Origin: an uncultured Bacteroidales bacterium
Lineage (GTDB): Bacteria; Bacteroidota; Bacteroidia; Bacteroidales; F082
Reading direction: 5' to 3'
Assembly (NCBI GenBank): GCA_900317155.1
Contig: ONFO01000004.1
Coordinates: 114,046-178,045 of the forward strand
DNA: 64,000 bases
In this document: one piece after another, positions 1 to 8,690 of the stretch
Numbering within the stretch: position 1 is the first letter of the stretch
How the letters are laid out: each line of letters opens with the position of its first letter
The notes under the pieces: generated by a model
Database searches by the model: none
Seen by the model: only the letters and a program-made list of their open reading frames with translations
What the model was told of the DNA's origin: nothing
Made by a program: the position numbers and the translations under genes

Positions 1-717
1 AAAGACTATAAACCTGTCCTGAAAGACCTCTTCAAATACGGATTCCTCAACCAGACGGGTCACTTCGTGCAGTTCTTCAACCTGCGCTTGAGTTATTATC
101 TGCTCGACAGATACATCAACGTGGGGCGCGTAGGCGTGTTCTCCAATGCCCTTTCGCTCGCAGAAGCCATCTGGATCATTAGCAACAGTATTGCCCTCGT
201 GCAATATGCACGTATCGCCAACGCTGACGACCGCACCTATGCGCAGAAGCTCACCCTCGACTTGAGCAAGATTTGTTTGCTTGTCTCTGCCTTGGCCGTC
301 GTGGTGTTGTGCTTATTACCGTCCCAGGTTTACACTTTTATTTTCGGTCCAGAGTTCAGCGAAATGGCTAAACTAATCCGCATCCTCGCACCAGGCATAC
401 TACTCTACTGCATTTTCCTCATCCTCGGACACTATTACTCAGGCACTGGACGTTATCAGATGAACACCTTCGCTGCACTTTGCGGACTAGTCGTCACCTT
501 CGTTTGTGGCTTTACACTGATACCCAAGTATGACGTCACAGGTGCAGCCATCACCTCGGCGGTATCATATACGGTCAATGCGGTGTTCCTGTTTGTGCTT
601 TTCGTCAAGGAGTCACATTTCAAAGGCCGCGACTTCATCCTGACCAAGAGCGAGATGCAGAACTACATCGCCGAACTGAAACAACAATTCTTGAAACAAT
701 CTACTGAAAATGAATAA
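1..717 (+). CDS. Polysaccharide flippase, C-terminal part (Wzx/MATE-like)
   Basis: The reading frame is open from the first base of the window, so the 5' end of the gene lies outside it; 238 codons are visible. At least four hydrophobic segments are seen (for example LLVSALAVVVLCLL, ILLYCIFLILG, ALCGLVVTFVCGF and a segment near the end), followed by a charged cytoplasmic tail. This resembles the C-terminal half of Wzx-type O-antigen/polysaccharide flippases, which move lipid-linked sugar units across the inner membrane. The next gene, a methyltransferase, overlaps its stop by 8 nt and a glycosyltransferase follows, which fits a surface-polysaccharide cluster. The family is inferred from membrane topology and context; the substrate is unknown. 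Confidence 0.75.
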   Translation, partial: KDYKPVLKDLFKYGFLNQTGHFVQFFNLRLSYYLLDRYINVGRVGVFSNALSLAEAIWIISNSIALVQYARIANADDRTYAQKLTLDLSKICLLVSALAVVVLCLLPSQVYTFIFGPEFSEMAKLIRILAPGILLYCIFLILGHYYSGTGRYQMNTFAALCGLVVTFVCGFTLIPKYDVTGAAITSAVSYTVNAVFLFVLFVKESHFKGRDFILTKSEMQNYIAELKQQFLKQSTENE

Positions 718-1516
718 ACTCCATAAATTCACCAAAGCCCTTGGACGCATCATCCGTCATCCTTATTTGCTCAACCTCGTTTTGCAAGACGAAGGCAGCA
801 ACAAGGAAGACGTCATCCGGAAATACGGTCTCGCTGACGGCCTACCCGTTATCGAAATCAACGAATTATTCCCTGACTTCCACGAAATCGCGAAGCCTTA
901 CGCCTATCTCTCGGGTGCCACCATGCCCATCGACATTGCCTTGCTGCGTGCCTTGGCAAAACGATATGCAGTGAAAGACTACTTCGAAATCGGCACCTGG
1001 CGCGGCGAGAGCGTAGCCAATCTGGCCGATGTCGCTGAAAAATGTGTCACCTTCAACCTGCCGAAAGAAGACATTGTCAAGCTGACCAACAATCAATTAT
1101 ACGCCGACCTGCATAGCTTCTTCAGCAAGGATTTAAGCAATGTTGAACAGCTTTACGGTGACTCCCAGACTTTTGACTTCGGCTCTCATTTTGGCAAGTA
1201 CGACATGGTCTTCGTCGATGGCGACCACCATTACGAAAGCGTGAAAAAAGACACCGAGACCGCCTTCAAACTACTGAAAAGTGAACGTAGCATCATCGTT
1301 TGGCACGACTACGGCCTCGACCCCGAGACCATCCGTTGGGATGTGATGGGCGCCATCTTGGACGGTGCTCCTGCAGAGAAGCGTAAACATATCTATCATA
1401 TCTCAAATACTCTGTGTGCTGTTTATCTGCCTGAAAATTTGCCCACTCACAAGCTTGTGCCGTATGAGACACCGCATAAGTACTTTGAGATAGACATCAA
1501 AACGCATAGAATTTAA
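710..1516 (+). CDS. Class I SAM-dependent methyltransferase (Methyltransf_24-like)
   Basis: A 268-residue soluble protein. Residues 91-100 read YFEIGTWRGE, the glycine-rich SAM-binding loop after the first beta strand. FVDGDHHYES near residues 168-177 matches the acidic 'VDGDH.Y' motif of small-molecule methyltransferases acting on sugars or secondary metabolites, and WHDYG lies further on. The start codon overlaps the end of the flippase gene by 8 nt, implying translational coupling. Placed between a flippase and a glycosyltransferase, it most likely modifies a sugar of the surface polysaccharide. The exact acceptor cannot be read from the sequence. Confidence 0.8.
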   Translation: MNKLHKFTKALGRIIRHPYLLNLVLQDEGSNKEDVIRKYGLADGLPVIEINELFPDFHEIAKPYAYLSGATMPIDIALLRALAKRYAVKDYFEIGTWRGESVANLADVAEKCVTFNLPKEDIVKLTNNQLYADLHSFFSKDLSNVEQLYGDSQTFDFGSHFGKYDMVFVDGDHHYESVKKDTETAFKLLKSERSIIVWHDYGLDPETIRWDVMGAILDGAPAEKRKHIYHISNTLCAVYLPENLPTHKLVPYETPHKYFEIDIKTHRI

Positions 1517-1564
1517 TAACCAATACAGCTGCCACAGTGTGACAGACCTACAACTGAACAACCG

Positions 1565-2746
1565 ATGAACATCCTGCACCTACTGAGTTGGTTCCCCACC
1601 CCCGACGACCCCACCTTGGGCAACTTCTGCGTCCGCATGATTGACGCGTTGCCTGAGGAATGCCATTCCGTCATTCTCTCTGTCTGCGACGGCAAGGACA
1701 TGACAAAATCGTTCGAGGTCAAGGAGATTCCTGGGGCGCACCACACCCATGTGCAGATATATATCCGTCCACCAAAGATTAACGCCATTCGCAAACTGAA
1801 GATGCTGCGGATGTACCAATACGGATTGAAATACATCAAAAAACGCTTTTTCAATCCCGACTTAATACATCTGCACGTCACCTACCCTCTTGGACAAGTG
1901 GCCTTGCTATGGAAGAAGCTTTTTGGCTATAGATACGTTCTCACCGAACACTGGACCATTTACCAGCCGCAGAACAAGGACGTTTTGGTCGGTATGCTGA
2001 AGCACAAAATCGTCAAAATCGCCAACAATGCCGAGCTCATCATGCCCGTTAGTCTTGATTTGCAGCATTGCATGGAAGGGCATGGCGTGAATAACCGTTT
2101 TCAGGTGATTTATAATTTGGTGAATACGGATATGTTTAAGCTTGGACAGCCGTGCATAGATTCACTCCATCACACAGGCTTCAGCAGGAATGACATGCAC
2201 TGCGGGAAAAAGCGAATGCTCCATATTTCAACTTTGCGCGATGAGGCCAAGAACTTCAGTGGCATCCTGCGCACTATTGAAAGATTAAGACATCAGCGCG
2301 ACGATTTCGAATTGCACGTCATCCATGACTACGATGCTCCAGAATTCAAAACTTTTGTAAAAGAGCATCATCTTGAAGATTGTGTCATCTTCCACGGCAA
2401 AAAGACCTCTGCTGAGGTGGCACAAGCCTACCAAAAAGCAGACTTCTTCGTGTTGTTCTCCAACTTCGAAAACCTACCCTGCGTCATTGTGGAAGCCTTT
2501 GCCAGCGGTGTACCTGTATTGAGCACTTCCGTCGGAGGCATTGCCGAAATCCTTTCACCTGAGAGAGGCATCCTCATCACCCAAGGGAACGAAGACGCTT
2601 TGTTGCAAGGCATGATCCAAATGCTCGGCCATTCTTCAGAATACGACCGCCAAGCAATTCGCGACTATGCCATAAAAACATTTGCTGCCCAAAACATTGG
2701 ACAACAAATCTTTGAGGAATACAAAAAGGTAATGGGAGAAGCTTAG
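1565..2746 (+). CDS. Glycosyltransferase family 4 (GT-B fold)
   Basis: A 393-residue glycosyltransferase. The N-terminal half starts MNILHLLSWFPTPDDPTLGN, the usual GT4 opening in which the acceptor domain begins with a beta strand and a 'P..GG/N' loop. The C-terminal half carries the donor-binding EX7E motif: E302 and E310 in ENLPCVIVE, followed by ASGVPVLSTSVGGIAEI. Such retaining enzymes transfer a nucleotide sugar to a lipid-linked or polysaccharide acceptor on the inner face of the membrane. It follows the methyltransferase after 48 nt and is the last gene of the plus-strand polysaccharide run. Its last four bases overlap the 3' end of lpxA on the opposite strand. Confidence 0.88.
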   Translation: MNILHLLSWFPTPDDPTLGNFCVRMIDALPEECHSVILSVCDGKDMTKSFEVKEIPGAHHTHVQIYIRPPKINAIRKLKMLRMYQYGLKYIKKRFFNPDLIHLHVTYPLGQVALLWKKLFGYRYVLTEHWTIYQPQNKDVLVGMLKHKIVKIANNAELIMPVSLDLQHCMEGHGVNNRFQVIYNLVNTDMFKLGQPCIDSLHHTGFSRNDMHCGKKRMLHISTLRDEAKNFSGILRTIERLRHQRDDFELHVIHDYDAPEFKTFVKEHHLEDCVIFHGKKTSAEVAQAYQKADFFVLFSNFENLPCVIVEAFASGVPVLSTSVGGIAEILSPERGILITQGNEDALLQGMIQMLGHSSEYDRQAIRDYAIKTFAAQNIGQQIFEEYKKVMGEA

Positions 2747-3534
2747 TCTTCGTTCCCGACGGCATTCTTCATGATGCCTATCTTGGAACTTTCCACAAAA
2801 TCCAAAATGAAATCTCGGTCTTCCGAAACAGGAAGGTTCTCGCGTATGTATTGCACCGCCTGAGTGACGTTCATTCCGACGCTGTAAATAACACGATATA
2901 CATCTTGGATGGCATTGATACGCTCTCGGGAAAATCCGCGGCGCATCAAACCGATGGAATTGACTCCTGCATAACACACCGGGTGGCCAGTACTCGTCTT
3001 CACAAAAGGTGGGATATCCTTATTCACCATAGCGCCGCCGCAAATCATCACATGGGCACCGATACGGCTGAATTGACTTACAGCAGCCAATCCACCAAAA
3101 ATAGCCCAATCATCCACCGTGATATGACCTGCGAGTGTGGCGGCATTGGCCATAATGACATGGTCGCCAAGGTAGCAGTCATGCGCTACATGAGTGAAAG
3201 CCATCAAAAGACAGTCCCTACCCACCACGGTCTTCCCTGAAGCGGCTGTGCCTTTGTTGACTGTCGCCGACTCGCGCACCATGGTGCCATCACCGATATA
3301 GCAATAGGTGGTCTCACCTTTGTATTTCAAGTCTTGGGGAATAGCTGAGATGACTGCACCAGGAAAGATTTTGCAGTTCTTCCCAATACGGGCTCCGTCC
3401 ATGATGGTAGCATTAGGTCCGATCCAAGTACCGCTACCGATCTCCACATCTTCACCAATCCATGCAAAAGCCTCAATTTTCACGTCTTCCGCGATACGGG
3501 CATTTGGGTGAATATAGGCTAAAGGTTGGTTCAT
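2743..3534 (-). CDS. lpxA: Acyl-ACP--UDP-N-acetylglucosamine O-acyltransferase
   Basis: LpxA catalyses the first step of lipid A synthesis, moving a 3-hydroxyacyl chain from ACP to UDP-GlcNAc in the cytoplasm. The 263-residue length matches the family (E. coli 262). The first two thirds are hexapeptide repeats forming a left-handed beta helix (for example IGEDVEIGSGTWIGPNATI). The catalytic histidine is in FTHVAHDC (H118, with H115 three residues before it), as in the E. coli AHIAHDC motif. The start is 2 nt after the lpxC stop, so the two are co-translated. The 3' end meets the plus-strand glycosyltransferase tail to tail with a 4-nt overlap. Confidence 0.95.
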   Translation of the reverse strand: MNQPLAYIHPNARIAEDVKIEAFAWIGEDVEIGSGTWIGPNATIMDGARIGKNCKIFPGAVISAIPQDLKYKGETTYCYIGDGTMVRESATVNKGTAASGKTVVGRDCLLMAFTHVAHDCYLGDHVIMANAATLAGHITVDDWAIFGGLAAVSQFSRIGAHVMICGGAMVNKDIPPFVKTSTGHPVCYAGVNSIGLMRRGFSRERINAIQDVYRVIYSVGMNVTQAVQYIRENLPVSEDRDFILDFVESSKIGIMKNAVGNED

Positions 3535-3536
3535 GT

Positions 3537-4448
3537 TTAATATAATAAGGTGTGTTTGATTTTTCTTGCAAAAGCTGTGTTGGAGAAATGGCCAGGTTTC
3601 ACGGCAGTCACCTTACCCTTAATTGGACGACCAACTAAGCTTAAGTCACCAATGACATCCAATAGCTTGTGGCGAGCCGGTTCATTGTCAAAATAAAGCT
3701 CAACATTATTCAAGATACCACATTCCTTGACCACGACCTTAGGTTTCTTGAAGAAAGCAGCAATATGGTCTAGCTCTTCTGCAGAGACGTTTCGATTAAC
3801 GAACACGATAGCATTGGTCAGGTCGCCACCTTTGATGAGGTTACGGCTAATAAGCGTCTCCAACTCATGAAGAAACACAAATGTACGACAAGGTGCAATC
3901 TCGTTTTCAAAATCCTTGAGATTGTGCAATGATGCGTGTTGTTCATCAAGCACTCGGGTATTGTATTTCACCTTTACGTCAATTTGGAAAGAATCGGCAG
4001 GCTCAATTTTCAATTCGATGCCTAAGACTTCATTCTTATAGGAAATCGGTTCCTCAATAACGAGATAATTGCGAGGGGCATTTTGCTCAACGATGCCCGC
4101 CTTATGGATAGCCTCAACAAAATACTTGCCACTGCCATCCATGATAGGAGTCTCTTCCACATCGATGTCAATCAACACGTTATCGATACCCATACCACGC
4201 AAAGAAGCCAATACATGTTCAACTGTATATATTTTTACTCCGCCTTTACCAAGCGTGGTACCACGGGCGGTATCAATGACATTATCGACATCAGCTTCGA
4301 TGATAGGTTGGTTCTCTAAATCAATTCTACGAAAACGAATTCCAGAATTTATGGGAGCCGGATTGAAGGTGAGGGTGCCGCACTGACGTGTGTGGAGGCC
4401 TGCTCCTTTGACACTGACTCTATTTTTGAGCGTACATTGTTTCTCCAT
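3537..4448 (-). CDS. lpxC: UDP-3-O-acyl-N-acetylglucosamine deacetylase, stand-alone (no FabZ domain)
   Basis: LpxC is the zinc-dependent deacetylase that commits UDP-acyl-GlcNAc to lipid A. Ligands are recognisable: H78 in TVEHVLASL, H260 and D264 in ARHKLLDVIGDL, and H287 in KPGHFSNTAFA as the general acid/base. The frame is open 15 codons further upstream, but a TATCTTTG -7 element (minus strand, 4498-4491) lies inside that extension, so the ATG at 4448 is chosen, giving 303 residues (E. coli LpxC has 305). Most Bacteroidetes carry LpxC fused to a C-terminal FabZ dehydratase of about 150 residues. Here the protein ends at KHTLLY and lpxA begins 2 nt later, so that domain is missing. Confidence 0.93.
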   Translation of the reverse strand: MEKQCTLKNRVSVKGAGLHTRQCGTLTFNPAPINSGIRFRRIDLENQPIIEADVDNVIDTARGTTLGKGGVKIYTVEHVLASLRGMGIDNVLIDIDVEETPIMDGSGKYFVEAIHKAGIVEQNAPRNYLVIEEPISYKNEVLGIELKIEPADSFQIDVKVKYNTRVLDEQHASLHNLKDFENEIAPCRTFVFLHELETLISRNLIKGGDLTNAIVFVNRNVSAEELDHIAAFFKKPKVVVKECGILNNVELYFDNEPARHKLLDVIGDLSLVGRPIKGKVTAVKPGHFSNTAFARKIKHTLLY

Positions 4449-4490
4449 AAAAAAATCAAATACGTGGATATCTTTTCCACAAAAAACGTG

Positions 4491-4520
4491 CAAAGATAGG
4501 AATTATTCTATCATCTCCAA
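4491..4520 (-). promoter_or_regulatory. Promoter of lpxC-lpxA (TTG-N19-TATCTTTG)
   Basis: On the minus strand a TTG (4520-4518) is followed after 19 nt by TATCTTTG (4498-4491), the Bacteroidetes -33/-7 promoter pattern. It lies 42 nt upstream of the chosen lpxC start and rules out the longer lpxC reading. Confidence 0.7.
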
Positions 4521-4540
4521 AAAAAAACCTCCAACAGCAT

Positions 4541-5590
4541 TCACTTTCCCTCTTTTTGGCTTCTCAAATCAGCCAATTCCTTTTCAAGTCTTTCCAATTT
4601 CCGAGCCATCTCGTCAATATGGCGGAAGCGGGCATTTGAAACTAAATACTGGCGTAAGGGCTGTATAGGCGTGCCCATAAACTCCTTATTTTCCTCCCTA
4701 ATGCTACCCATGATACCGCTTTGTCCGCCAAACTTCGAACCGTCGGCGATGTTTATATGACCAACAAAGCCGGACTGTCCGCCCACCACACAATTCTTTC
4801 CAAGATGTGTCGATCCGCTCACGCCCACTTGGGCTGCCAAAGCAGAGTTTTCGCCAACCTCAACATTATGAGCGAGATGAACCAGATTATCGAGTTTCAC
4901 ACCTTTATGAACGCGCGTTGAACCCATCGTGGAGCGGTCGATGGTTGTATTGGCTCCAATTTCCACGTTGTCCTCGACGACCACGTTGCCCACTTGAGGG
5001 ATCTTCTCGTAATGGCCATCTGGCTGAGGCGCAAAGCCAAAACCATCGGCGCCGAGTACTGCACCAGCGTGAAGGATACAATTCTTTCCAATAACTGTAT
5101 TCCTATATAATTTCACGCCTGGATAAAGCACTGTATTATCGCCAATGATGCAGCCATCACCAATATACACTTGGGGATAAAGCTTCACATTGTTCCCGAT
5201 TTTGGCGTTCTCGCCCACAAAGACAAATTCACCAAGATACAGATTCTCACCGCATTGAGCAGACTTTGAAATAAAAGCCAAAGACGAAACGCCTTGCTTG
5301 TTTTGCGTCATTTGGTCGTAGAACGCAAGCAATTTGGCAAAGCAGGCGTAAGCATCAGGCACACGAATCAGGGTGGCTTGAATGGGAGCCGTCGCCTCGA
5401 AATCATCGTTCACGATGACAATACTCGACTGTGTTTCATAGATATAGTGCGTGTATTTCGGGTTCGCCAAAAAACTAATCATGCCTGGCGCACCTTCTTC
5501 GATTTTGGCCACGTTCCAGACTTCGACATTGGGATTGCCTTCCACCTTGCCTTCAAGGATTCCGGCGATTTGGGTAGCGGAAAATTTCAT
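4541..5590 (-). CDS. lpxD: UDP-3-O-(3-hydroxyacyl)glucosamine N-acyltransferase
   Basis: LpxD adds the second hydroxyacyl chain to the amino group freed by LpxC. The 349-residue protein starts [19 protein letters not shown], the typical uridine-binding N-terminal domain. A long run of hexapeptide repeats follows, then the catalytic-histidine region [23 protein letters not shown], and it ends in a charged helix ([22 protein letters not shown]) as in other LpxD trimers. It lies upstream of lpxC in the same direction, separated by 92 nt that contain a separate lpxC promoter. So lpxD-lpxC-lpxA run in biosynthetic proximity but may be transcribed as two units. Confidence 0.94.
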   Translation of the reverse strand: MKFSATQIAGILEGKVEGNPNVEVWNVAKIEEGAPGMISFLANPKYTHYIYETQSSIVIVNDDFEATAPIQATLIRVPDAYACFAKLLAFYDQMTQNKQGVSSLAFISKSAQCGENLYLGEFVFVGENAKIGNNVKLYPQVYIGDGCIIGDNTVLYPGVKLYRNTVIGKNCILHAGAVLGADGFGFAPQPDGHYEKIPQVGNVVVEDNVEIGANTTIDRSTMGSTRVHKGVKLDNLVHLAHNVEVGENSALAAQVGVSGSTHLGKNCVVGGQSGFVGHINIADGSKFGGQSGIMGSIREENKEFMGTPIQPLRQYLVSNARFRHIDEMARKLERLEKELADLRSQKEGK

Positions 5591-5631
5591 TGCTCTAGTT
5601 TTTGTAACTGAACGAAAATAACTGCTGTTTA

Positions 5632-6153
5632 TTACAGCAAACGTTCAAAATCACGCTTCAAGACGGCGACGGCCTGCTCCACCATGGGATTAGGCAAAGC
5701 CACAAGGCTCTGAGCCAAGATGGACACATCCTCTTCGTCCTTCAGTTGCTCGAAAGTCGTATTGATTTGATTGACAAGTTCTTCTTTGGCATTAACGACT
5801 GCAATCCAAGTGGAATTGGAAACATACAACTGCTGGGCAAGGTTATGTTCAAACTCTTCGCGCACATTTTGCAGGAGTATGAGATGAAAGGTCCCTTTTT
5901 CCATGCCAGGGGTATAGACGCGCTTCACCAGTTGAGGCAACTGTACACGCTCAAGATAGAGCAAAAAACGTTCATATGCCTGCACCTTGAGTGGCATGAT
6001 GATTTTGAGGGCTTGCACCTTCAATTCCATTTTGCCGCTATTGCGCAGTTCAGTGTCTTTCATCTTCGACAAGCGAAGCAAAACAATCACAGCCGCGACC
6101 ATCAGCAGGAGACCTGCGGACATTAAGGCTATGATAATAATCCAATTGTTCAT
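5632..6153 (-). CDS. Membrane-anchored conserved Bacteroidetes protein, function unknown
   Basis: A 173-residue protein with one N-terminal membrane helix (residues 3-26, [24 protein letters not shown]), followed by a soluble, mostly helical part. That part has [23 protein letters not shown] and ends near [24 protein letters not shown]. The arrangement suggests an inner-membrane protein with its bulk in the cytoplasm. I recognise the type as a Bacteroidetes-specific family without known function (possibly the family Pfam calls DUF7935, from memory). It sits 41 nt upstream of lpxD on the same strand and could be co-transcribed with it, which may hint at an envelope role, but nothing in the sequence shows catalysis. 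Confidence 0.7.
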   Translation of the reverse strand: MNNWIIIIALMSAGLLLMVAAVIVLLRLSKMKDTELRNSGKMELKVQALKIIMPLKVQAYERFLLYLERVQLPQLVKRVYTPGMEKGTFHLILLQNVREEFEHNLAQQLYVSNSTWIAVVNAKEELVNQINTTFEQLKDEEDVSILAQSLVALPNPMVEQAVAVLKRDFERLL

Positions 6154-6172
6154 TGTTCGTTATAATTTGCGG

Positions 6173-6180
6173 CAAAGATA
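6173..6180 (-). promoter_or_regulatory. -7 promoter element for the 5632-6153 gene
   Basis: The minus strand reads TATCTTTG at 6180-6173, 19 nt before the ATG at 6153. A TTG 18 nt or 21 nt further upstream (plus-strand CAA at 6199 or 6202) could be the -33 element. Confidence 0.6.
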
Positions 6181-6229
6181 AGGATAATTTTGGAATTTCA
6201 ACAATTTACCATATCTGCATTTATCAAGC

Positions 6230-6345
6230 CTTACACGGCGGATAGTATTGTTGTTTTATAAAAGACCGTGTAAGTTCGATTTCAAAAATGACATTCGCTC
6301 GCTTAACGTGATAGGAACCGTGCTCAAAATGTCACGACTATCACG
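6230..6345. repeat. Two nested inverted repeats in a 338-bp intergenic region
   Basis: The region between the genes ending at 6153 and 6492 holds no reading frame of note. It contains CTTACACGG (6230-6238) facing CCGTGTAAG (6266-6274), and CGTGATAG (6307-6314) facing CTATCACG (6338-6345). Neither is followed by a T run, so they do not look like simple terminators. They may be remnants of a small palindromic element or regulatory stems. Confidence 0.5.
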
Positions 6346-6436
6346 GTAGTTGCTGCCACAAATGTCACTGACATAATTAGCACCGCTTTAATAGTATAAA
6401 TGGACAACCTCATCTATGGTATTGGCCAAAAAAAAG

Positions 6437-6474
6437 AAAATGCCTCTGCACAAGGTCGTGTACAGAGGCATTTT
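6437..6474 (-). terminator. Intrinsic terminator downstream of the DUF1566-like gene
   Basis: AAAATGCCTCTG (6437-6448) and CAGAGGCATTTT (6463-6474) form a perfect 12-bp stem with a 14-nt loop. On the minus strand it lies just past the stop at 6492 and is followed by a T-rich run. The A/T tails on both sides make it potentially bidirectional. Confidence 0.8.
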
Positions 6475-6491
6475 TACTTGAGAACCCGGCA

Positions 6492-7127
6492 TTAGAAATT
6501 CCTAACGGCGCGAACAAATCTTCTGTCATCTTTGTTGCCGTTAAAACTATAGTCTTTATAGTGCAGCTTACCAAAAGAATCTATAAACCATGCATTGCAG
6601 ATGTAGTTTTCGGTTGACGACCAATACTCCCATTCACCATTATTTGAAAAAGGTGTGCCTCCGACTGCTGAAAGACTTTCATCCACCTTGTCCAATTTAG
6701 AATAGAGACGTTTCAGCTGACCTATAGCAGGCAAATACCAACCATTTTCGAAGTCAAGAGAATCAAAAGCTGGAAACGGAAGGTCGTACCCACCCTCAAT
6801 TATGGTTTTAGTGTTGGAATAACCATCTAAATCATTCAGAGCTTGTTGTCTGCTCGAGCAGTTGCGTAGTGGCGTGTCTTTGCTGTTGGGACCCCATGAA
6901 TACTCGCCCAAATCCTTCAGCCCAACTGCCCAGCCATGCTGTTTTGTGGCATCCACATAAAACACCACACCAATGGCGTTATGTTCCGAAACTACTAGAT
7001 TGGCGGGACTGACGACGGCACCATCTTCGCAAAGAATGTCGCCCACATGCACCTGAGCCTTCACAAATGGCGCTGCAACAATAATTAGGAGCGCCGTCAT
7101 TAAATGTTTTACCATTTTATTGCGCAT
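6492..7127 (-). CDS. Secreted protein with DUF1566/Lcl-type C-terminal domain
   Basis: An exported protein of 211 residues from the ATG at 7127; ATGs at 7154 and 7115 are alternatives. A signal peptide (LMTALLIIVAAPFVKAQ) is followed by a mature domain. The C-terminal half has WYLPAIGQLKRLYSKL, then EYWSSTE and a final DRRFVRAVRNF. This pattern of tryptophan-rich 'YLP...YWSST...FVRAVR' is seen in DUF1566/Fibrobacter-type lectin-like domains related to the formylglycine-generating-enzyme fold, often on surface proteins of gut Bacteroidetes. No catalytic residues can be assigned. It stands alone with its own terminator. Confidence 0.7.
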   Translation of the reverse strand: MRNKMVKHLMTALLIIVAAPFVKAQVHVGDILCEDGAVVSPANLVVSEHNAIGVVFYVDATKQHGWAVGLKDLGEYSWGPNSKDTPLRNCSSRQQALNDLDGYSNTKTIIEGGYDLPFPAFDSLDFENGWYLPAIGQLKRLYSKLDKVDESLSAVGGTPFSNNGEWEYWSSTENYICNAWFIDSFGKLHYKDYSFNGNKDDRRFVRAVRNF

Positions 7128-7353
7128 AATTTCAACTATTTTCCTTTGGCACAAGCAAATATCGCGCCAAATTCATTTCTATTTGGCGACAAAAATAGAA
7201 AAAAACATTACACAAAGCCAACAAACTAGAAAAAAAAACTAAAACCATCGCTAATCGACCTTCCAATTACACGTTTCTTTTCGCCTCAACTGTCATTATC
7301 TACGAGAAAAGAATAAAATTCAGCATTTCTGCCGACCTTATCGAAAAAAGGCC

Positions 7354-7361
7354 TACCTTTG
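7354..7361 (+). promoter_or_regulatory. -7 promoter element for the aminotransferase gene
   Basis: TACCTTTG, 43 nt upstream of the ATG at 7405, matches TAnnTTTG. No convincing TTG at the expected distance is seen. Confidence 0.55.
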
Positions 7362-7404
7362 CCTTTTCAATTCAACAATTATAATCAACATTTAATCATA
7401 AATC

Positions 7405-8593
7405 ATGAGCGAAATCATCCTTTCCAACAGAGTTCTGAACATGGCTGAGTCAGCTACCTTGGCCATGACCAACAAGAGCCGTGAACTGAAAGCCCAAGGC
7501 ATCGACGTCATCAGCCTGAGCATCGGCGAACCCGACTTCAACACGCCCGAATCGGCCAAGCAAGCCGGTCGACACGCACTATCCGCCCGTACCAGGCACG
7601 CCCGCATTGCGCAAGGCTATCGCCAACAAGCTGAAACGCGACAACGGCCTCGACTACAAAGAGACTGACGTGCTGGTCTCGAACGGTGCCAAGCAGGCCA
7701 TCAATAACGTGCTTTTAGCCATCGTCAACGACGGCGACGAGGTCATCATCCCCGCCCCGTTCTGGGTCTCCTACCCCGAAATGGTGAAATTGGCTGGCGG
7801 CGTGCCCGTCATCGTCAAGAGCGACATGGCCCACGACTTCAAGATCACTGCCGAGCAACTCGAAAAGGCCATCACTCCCAAGACCAAAGCCCTGCTCATC
7901 AACACGCCCTGCAACCCCAGCGGCAGCGTCTTCACCAAGGCTGAGCTGGCTGCCATCGCAGAAGTGCTGAAGAAATATCCGAACATCATCATCATCTCCG
8001 ATGAGATCTATGAGTTCATCCAATACGAGCACAAACACGAGAGCATGGGACAGTTTGAGTTCCTAAAGGACCGCCTCGTCCTCGTCAACGGCGTGGCTAA
8101 GGGTTATGCCATGACGGGTTGGCGCATCGGTTACATCGCTGCACCCCAAGCCATCGTGAAGGCCACCAACAAGATTCAAGGCCAAATCACCTCCGGCATC
8201 TGCACCATCGCACAAGCCGCTGCCGCCAAGGCCATGGAGCTCAGCCCCGAGAACTCCAAAGAGATTCAAGACATGCTGGCTGCCTTCCGTCACCGCCGCG
8301 ACACCTTTGTGAAGCTGTTGAACGAGATTCCTGGTGTGAAGTGCAACACGCCTGCCGGTGCCTTCTATGTCTTCCCCGAGATGAAGTCATTCTATGGCAA
8401 GACCGATGGCGAGACTGTCATCAAGGGCAGTGACGACCTCTGCATGTGGCTGCTCTACAACGCCCATGTGGCTTGTGTGGCTGGTAATGCCTTCGGCAAC
8501 GACGACTGCATCCGTCTGTCGTACGCCACCAGCGAGGACAAACTCATCGAAGCCGTGAGGCGCATTAAGGCTGCCTTGGCCAAGCTGCATTAA
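7405..8593 (+). pseudogene. aspC: Aspartate aminotransferase (class I PLP), frameshifted by a short deletion
   Basis: Two overlapping frames together make one class I aminotransferase. The first frame (from 7405) gives MSEIILSNRV...SIGEPDFNTPESAKQA. Homology resumes one frame over at about 7574 with THYPPVPGTPALRKAI and runs to the stop at 8593, including the PLP-lysine region VNGVAKGYAMTGWRIGY. Compared with the usual spacing between 'NTP' and 'Y.PV.G' in Bacteroides enzymes (my recollection), about 20 nt are missing near 7567-7573, which causes the shift. If real, the gene cannot make a full enzyme; the downstream frame alone lacks the N-terminal substrate-binding segment. A sequencing or assembly error is a serious alternative because the rest is intact. 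Confidence 0.8.
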
Positions 8594-8600
8594 ATAAAAG

Positions 8601-8676
8601 AATGCTGAATTATGAATGCTGAATGCTGAATGAGCTATGCCTTGTATTCATCATTCAGCATTCTACATTCAGCATT
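8601..8676. repeat. Intergenic inverted array of an AATGCTGAAT unit
   Basis: Three copies of AATGCTGAA (from 8601, 8615 and 8622) face two inverse copies (CATTCAGCATTC at 8652-8663 and TTCAGCATT at 8668-8676), so the spacer can fold into a long hairpin. It follows the aminotransferase stop and may act as a transcription end or mRNA-stabilising stem. Confidence 0.6.
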
Positions 8677-8690
8677 AAAAACACACCCTT

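Noticed and set aside
4449-4493. Upstream extension of lpxC (15 more codons)
   Set aside because: The extension contains the lpxC -7 promoter element and is not part of the family sequence.
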